Shown: positions 5,819 through 8,734 of the stretch, piece after piece
Position numbering within the stretch: the first letter of the stretch is position 1
Layout of the letters: each line of letters starts with the position of its first letter
Source: Acidimicrobiia bacterium
GTDB lineage: Bacteria > Actinomycetota > Acidimicrobiia > Spongiisociales > UBA5794
NCBI GenBank assembly: GCA_013695075.1
Contig: JACDBE010000196.1
Location: forward strand, 1 to 8,734
Direction: 5' to 3'
Length of the DNA stretch: 8,734 nt
Notes under the pieces: model-generated
What the model saw: only the letters and a program-made list of their open reading frames with translations
The model's database searches: none
Told to the model about the DNA's origin: nothing
Translations under genes and position numbers: made by a program

Positions 5819-7148
5819 AAGGGGGGAGGTCGCCGTGGGCGGCGCCGGCGATCGCCTCGGCCAGCGGGCCCTCGGCGTCGAGTCCGAGGGCGTAGGCGAT
5901 GATCTCTATGGGATGGATGGCCGGGACCCCGGTGCCGTGCTCGATCTGCCACCGGCAGGTCTCGGCGTCGCACACCGCCACCGGGCCGCCCACCGCGGCC
6001 ACCCGGTCGAACAGCGGCTGTCCCACCGCCATGGCGATGTCGTACTTCTCCTCCTTGTAGCCGTAGGTGCCGGCAACGCCGCAGCACGCCGCCTCCGACG
6101 CCACCACCTCCAGCCCGGGGACCAGCTCCATCATGTCCAGCGCCGGTAGCCCCAGCCGGTGCGCCCGGTACTGGCACGGAGGGTGATACAGCAGCCGTAG
6201 CGGCACCGGTCGCAGGTCGTCGGGGAAGCGGCCGTCCTCGGCGAGCAGCACCAGGAACTCGTGGATGTCGAAGGTGGCGGCGGCGACCAGCCGGTCCTCT
6301 TCGTCCATGGCGTCGAGCAGCTCGGGTGCCTCCTCCTTGAGGGTGAGAGTGCATGACGTCGACGCCCCCACAATGGGGATCCCGTCCCGGGCGAACCCCA
6401 CCAGCCGGTCGACGTTGGCCTGGTGATAGGCTCGGGCGGCGTGGAACTCGCCGTTGGAGAGCAGCGGCAGCCCGCAGCACCCCTGGTCGGGTACCACCAC
6501 CTCGATGCCAAGCCGGTCGAGGACCTGCACCGCCATGCGGGCGACCCGGGGTTCGTAGTGCTCGGCGGAGCAACCCGTGAAGTAGGCCACCTTCCCTGCG
6601 CGGCGTTCGCCGGTGGGGCTCCAGCGCCGCAGCCATCGGCTGAACCGCTCCCCGGCGTAGCGGGGAAGCGGGGCGCGGCGATGGATGCCCAGCATCTTCT
6701 CCGCCGCCCAGCGGGCCACCCGGTTGGCGAAGAGGGCGTTGACCATCGGCCCTACCGGGGCCCCCACTCGGCTCAACGTCGCCGGGCGGGCCAACAGGTT
6801 GTTGCGGACCCGATGCCGTTTCCCCACCTCGCCCTGCTCCACTAGCCGGGCCCTCGCCCTGGCGTTGATCTCGGCGATCTTCACCCCGGTGGGACAGGCC
6901 ATATTGCACATCCGGCACCCCGAGCAGTAGTCGACCGAGGCGTCGGGGGCGGGTTGGTTGCCGCCGCGGAAGCGGCCCGCCTGCGGCCCCTCGTACTTGG
7001 GTCCCGGGAACCGGTCGGTGACCGCTGCCACCGGGCACACCGTGACGCAGATGTTGCACTTGATGCAGTTGTCCAGCGTGGCCTCCACCGGCAGGTGGCG
7101 GCCGGTCGGGGCCGGGACGATGGTGAAGGCGACCGGGTGCTGGGTCAT
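5808..7148 (-). CDS. glpC: Anaerobic-type glycerol-3-phosphate dehydrogenase subunit C (GlpC), Fe-S/CCG protein
   Basis: Electron-transfer and membrane-association subunit of the GlpABC complex, 446 residues against 396 in E. coli. It passes electrons from the GlpAB flavins to the quinone pool. Seen: two 4Fe-4S motifs, CIKCNICVTVCP (Cys28/31/34/38) and CSGCRMCNMACP (Cys75/78/81/85), then two CCG domains: Cys193, CCG at 224-226 and Cys266; then Cys325, CCG at 355-357, and Cys393/Cys398. All expected cysteines are present. There is no obvious membrane helix, as in the family, so membrane contact is probably peripheral. The ATG at 7148-7146 overlaps the glpB stop as ATGA, and GAGGGGG lies about 10 bases upstream. 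Its TAG falls inside the 19-bp inverted repeat. A related heterodisulfide-reductase-like or LutA/GlcF-type subunit is less likely given glpB and glpA next door. Confidence 0.93.
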   Translation of the reverse strand: MTQHPVAFTIVPAPTGRHLPVEATLDNCIKCNICVTVCPVAAVTDRFPGPKYEGPQAGRFRGGNQPAPDASVDYCSGCRMCNMACPTGVKIAEINARARARLVEQGEVGKRHRVRNNLLARPATLSRVGAPVGPMVNALFANRVARWAAEKMLGIHRRAPLPRYAGERFSRWLRRWSPTGERRAGKVAYFTGCSAEHYEPRVARMAVQVLDRLGIEVVVPDQGCCGLPLLSNGEFHAARAYHQANVDRLVGFARDGIPIVGASTSCTLTLKEEAPELLDAMDEEDRLVAAATFDIHEFLVLLAEDGRFPDDLRPVPLRLLYHPPCQYRAHRLGLPALDMMELVPGLEVVASEAACCGVAGTYGYKEEKYDIAMAVGQPLFDRVAAVGGPVAVCDAETCRWQIEHGTGVPAIHPIEIIAYALGLDAEGPLAEAIAGAAHGDLPPSDS

Positions 7149-8482
7149 GAGGCGGCGGCCCCCTCGGATCGGTCGAGCGCCGACCGCGCCGCCAGCACTC
7201 CGGCACGGTGCCCGGTGGCCAGGGCGATGCCGTCGACCGACCGCTCCCTGATGGCGTCGGCCCCGGCGATGGCGCCGCCGGCGGCGTGCAGGTTGCCGTA
7301 CACCGCAGCACCATCGCCCCCGATGGGGCGCAGCTCGGCATCCACGACGAGCCCGCTGCGGTACACAGGGTGGCCGGCCGGGTCGGCGAAGTCGGCGCGC
7401 AGCCAGTCGTCACGCTGGTGGGGCCCGCTCACGGGTAAACCGAAGACCACCTCGGTCAGCCGGCCATCCTCTTCGCCAACGATGCCCCCGCCGAGGATGC
7501 CCCCGGTGGCGAGCACAAAGGCGTCGGCGGCGTTGCGCCGGGTACGGGCCGCCGCCTCGGTGAGCACCGCGGTGACCCGCTGGCCGTGCCCGTCGTCGCC
7601 TGACGTCGTGGTGCCTGAGGTCTCATGGCCTGTCGTCTCGGCGCCGACTGCCGCCATCCCGTCGCTGACCCGACCCCCTGCGGTGCGGATAGCGGCGGTG
7701 AGGATGCGGTGCAGCCGCAGGCCGGGTATCGACGGGGGCACCACCGGGATCTCGAACACCTCGGCACCCAGCCGGTGGCGCAGATCGGCGACCACCTCGC
7801 TGGCCCGGTCCAGCCCGAGCACCGCCGGGAACCCGATCCGGCCCGCCCGCCCCACCTTGGGGCCGAGGGCTGCGGCTACCTCGGCGCGGAACTCCTCGGT
7901 TTCGAACAGGGCGGCCAGCACCGGACCGGTGACAAAGCGCCGCCGCCGCAGCGCCGCCAGGTCGAGAGTGACTGGCCGGCTGGGTATGCCACGCTGCTCC
8001 AGGTTGGCAGCCACCAGACCCGGTGCCAGGTCGGGGAAGCGGTCGAAACCGACGATCAGGGCGGCATCACCCCGTCCCAGCTCGCCGGCGGTCATGGTGG
8101 CCGGGGCCAGGCAGGTGGGCCGGGCCCCGCCCACTGCGGTGGGCATGAGCTGGTTGCTGTCGAACGAGCCCACCAGCGGATACCCGGCGGCGGCGCACAG
8201 CCTGCTCAGCTCGGTCAACACCTCGGCCACCCCATCGGTTCCCACCAGGGCGTACGGGTGATCGGGGGTGGCGGCCACCAAGGCGGCCACGGCTTGCCGG
8301 GGGGAAGCGACCGGGGTGCCGTCACCCTGCTGGTAGCCGAGGACGTCGACGCATCCGGCGTGCCAATGGAACACCCCCCATCCCCGAGCCAGCACCCGCA
8401 CCCGAGCACCGTGGCGGCTGGCGGCCAGCCCGGCCAACAACCCGGCAGGCCCGCCGCCGACCACCACCACCCGCCCGCTCAC
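7145..8482 (-). CDS. glpB: Anaerobic-type glycerol-3-phosphate dehydrogenase subunit B (GlpB)
   Basis: Flavoprotein subunit of GlpABC, 445 residues (E. coli 419), which works with GlpA to oxidise G3P to DHAP. Seen: the N-terminal dinucleotide-binding strand and loop VVVVGGGPAG (residues 5-14), ATGGILGGG in the middle of the second FAD/FMN region, and a C-terminal GNLHAAGGAIAGADAIRE segment where the family carries its conserved final flavin contacts. Between them sits an odd hydrophilic stretch (about residues 281-295) built from three five-residue repeats encoded by a 15-bp tandem repeat; this may explain part of the extra length. The GTG at 8482 overlaps the glpA TGA (GTGA), with a GAGGGGGAGG purine run just before it. 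The glpC start overlaps its own stop, so glpA-glpB-glpC is translationally coupled. Confidence 0.92.
   Translation of the reverse strand: MSGRVVVVGGGPAGLLAGLAASRHGARVRVLARGWGVFHWHAGCVDVLGYQQGDGTPVASPRQAVAALVAATPDHPYALVGTDGVAEVLTELSRLCAAAGYPLVGSFDSNQLMPTAVGGARPTCLAPATMTAGELGRGDAALIVGFDRFPDLAPGLVAANLEQRGIPSRPVTLDLAALRRRRFVTGPVLAALFETEEFRAEVAAALGPKVGRAGRIGFPAVLGLDRASEVVADLRHRLGAEVFEIPVVPPSIPGLRLHRILTAAIRTAGGRVSDGMAAVGAETTGHETSGTTTSGDDGHGQRVTAVLTEAAARTRRNAADAFVLATGGILGGGIVGEEDGRLTEVVFGLPVSGPHQRDDWLRADFADPAGHPVYRSGLVVDAELRPIGGDGAAVYGNLHAAGGAIAGADAIRERSVDGIALATGHRAGVLAARSALDRSEGAAAS
7598..7642 (-). repeat. 15-bp imperfect tandem repeat (3 copies) within glpB
   Basis: Three adjacent 15-base units on the plus strand each begin GCCTG (7598, 7613, 7628) and share a following GTC core. 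On the coding strand they give AETTG, HETSG and TTTSG, residues 281-295 of GlpB. The period is a multiple of three, so frame is kept. The stretch is Thr/Ser/Gly/His-rich in an otherwise Ala/Val/Leu-rich protein and is probably a flexible surface loop. Confidence 0.65.
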
Positions 8483-8734
8483 GCCTCCCCCTCGGGTGCC
8501 TGATAGTGCACCGCCGCCAGCGGCGACGACTCCGGGCCGGGGAGGTGGGGCACATCGAGCACGCTGAGATGGATGAGCTCATCGAGCCGCTCCTGGCGCA
8601 GCTGACTCCCCCACAGGATGGGGAGCAGCCCCTTCCACCGCTCCTGAAGGAAGTCGCGCAGGGCAACGTTGGCCTCCTCCACCGGCGGGGACCGCATCTC
8701 ATGGATCAGCCCGGTGACCCGGGCGGCGCACCAT
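8479..8734 (-). CDS. glpA: Anaerobic-type glycerol-3-phosphate dehydrogenase subunit A (GlpA), C-terminal end only
   Basis: C-terminal 84 residues of a larger protein whose start lies beyond the right edge; the frame is open to 8733. The visible sequence (WCAARVTGLIHE, then ANVALRDFLQERWKGLLPILWGSQLRQE) matches the end of GlpA, the FAD-dependent catalytic subunit of the three-subunit G3P dehydrogenase. There the CxxR...RDFLxERWKG...LWG block follows the C-terminal [2Fe-2S]-type domain; the Cys in WCAAR would be the last ligand of that cluster. The catalytic FAD domain is not visible. The TGA overlaps the glpB GTG by 4 bases. An in-frame ATG at 8697 would give only a 72-residue fragment and is internal, not a real start. 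Identification rests on this C-terminal block plus glpB and glpC immediately downstream. Confidence 0.85.
   Translation of the reverse strand, partial: WCAARVTGLIHEMRSPPVEEANVALRDFLQERWKGLLPILWGSQLRQERLDELIHLSVLDVPHLPGPESSPLAAVHYQAPEGEA

Noticed and set aside
5770..7413. A 547-codon open frame on the minus strand overlapping glpC and the end of glpB
   Set aside because: It is Arg/Gly/Pro-rich with no recognisable motif and lies out of frame with glpC, which has all its Fe-S and CCG cysteines. Long spurious frames are expected at this GC content.
6954..8261. A 435-codon open frame on the plus strand opposite glpB
   Set aside because: It is antisense to a clear flavoprotein gene, with low-complexity Ser/Ala/Arg-rich content and no ribosome site or family motif.
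1..8734. A mobile element, defence system, CRISPR array, phage remnant, tRNA or riboswitch
   Set aside because: No transposase, integrase, nuclease or toxin-like gene, no regular direct-repeat array and no recognisable tRNA or riboswitch fold was seen. The content is core glycerol and lipid metabolism.

Overview
The window is strongly GC-rich and densely packed. Genes overlap or abut by a few bases, and six of the nine visible gene starts are best read as GTG. This suits a high-GC actinobacterium-like genome, possibly Acidimicrobiia. That placement is an inference from composition and gene content; no rRNA or marker gene is present to confirm it. No tRNA, rRNA, CRISPR array, IS element or phage gene was seen.

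Layout. (1) Positions 1-4122, minus strand, read from high to low coordinates: plsY (acyl-phosphate:glycerol-3-phosphate acyltransferase), a 155-bp gap, glpF (aquaglyceroporin), a 94-bp gap with a perfect GC-rich hairpin, then a tight dhaK-dhaL-glpK run (1-bp overlap, then zero spacing). glpK runs off the left edge. (2) Positions 4199-5738, plus strand: pgsA (phosphatidylglycerophosphate synthase) followed 4 bp later by an extended short-chain dehydrogenase/epimerase of unknown substrate. pgsA and plsY diverge from a shared intergenic region of about 76 bp. (3) Positions 5739-5807: a short convergent gap with a perfect 19-bp inverted repeat that reaches into the 3' end of the next gene. (4) Positions 5808-8734, minus strand: glpA (C-terminal end only), glpB and glpC, each joined to the next by a 4-bp stop/start overlap. 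They encode the quinone-linked three-subunit glycerol-3-phosphate dehydrogenase.

How the genes fit together. GlpF admits glycerol, GlpK makes glycerol-3-phosphate (G3P), and GlpABC oxidises G3P to dihydroxyacetone phosphate (DHAP). DhaK/DhaL phosphorylate dihydroxyacetone to DHAP. PlsY and PgsA are two membrane enzymes that use G3P as an acceptor in phospholipid synthesis. Nearly every recognisable gene therefore makes, moves, oxidises or consumes a C3 glycerol compound, and only the SDR is unassigned.

I found no convincing undescribed system. The points most worth a second look are the 19-bp inverted repeat at the convergent junction, a PTS-type DhaKL pair with glpK where dhaM would often be, a 15-bp tandem repeat inside glpB, and the clustering of G3P supply with G3P-consuming lipid genes.
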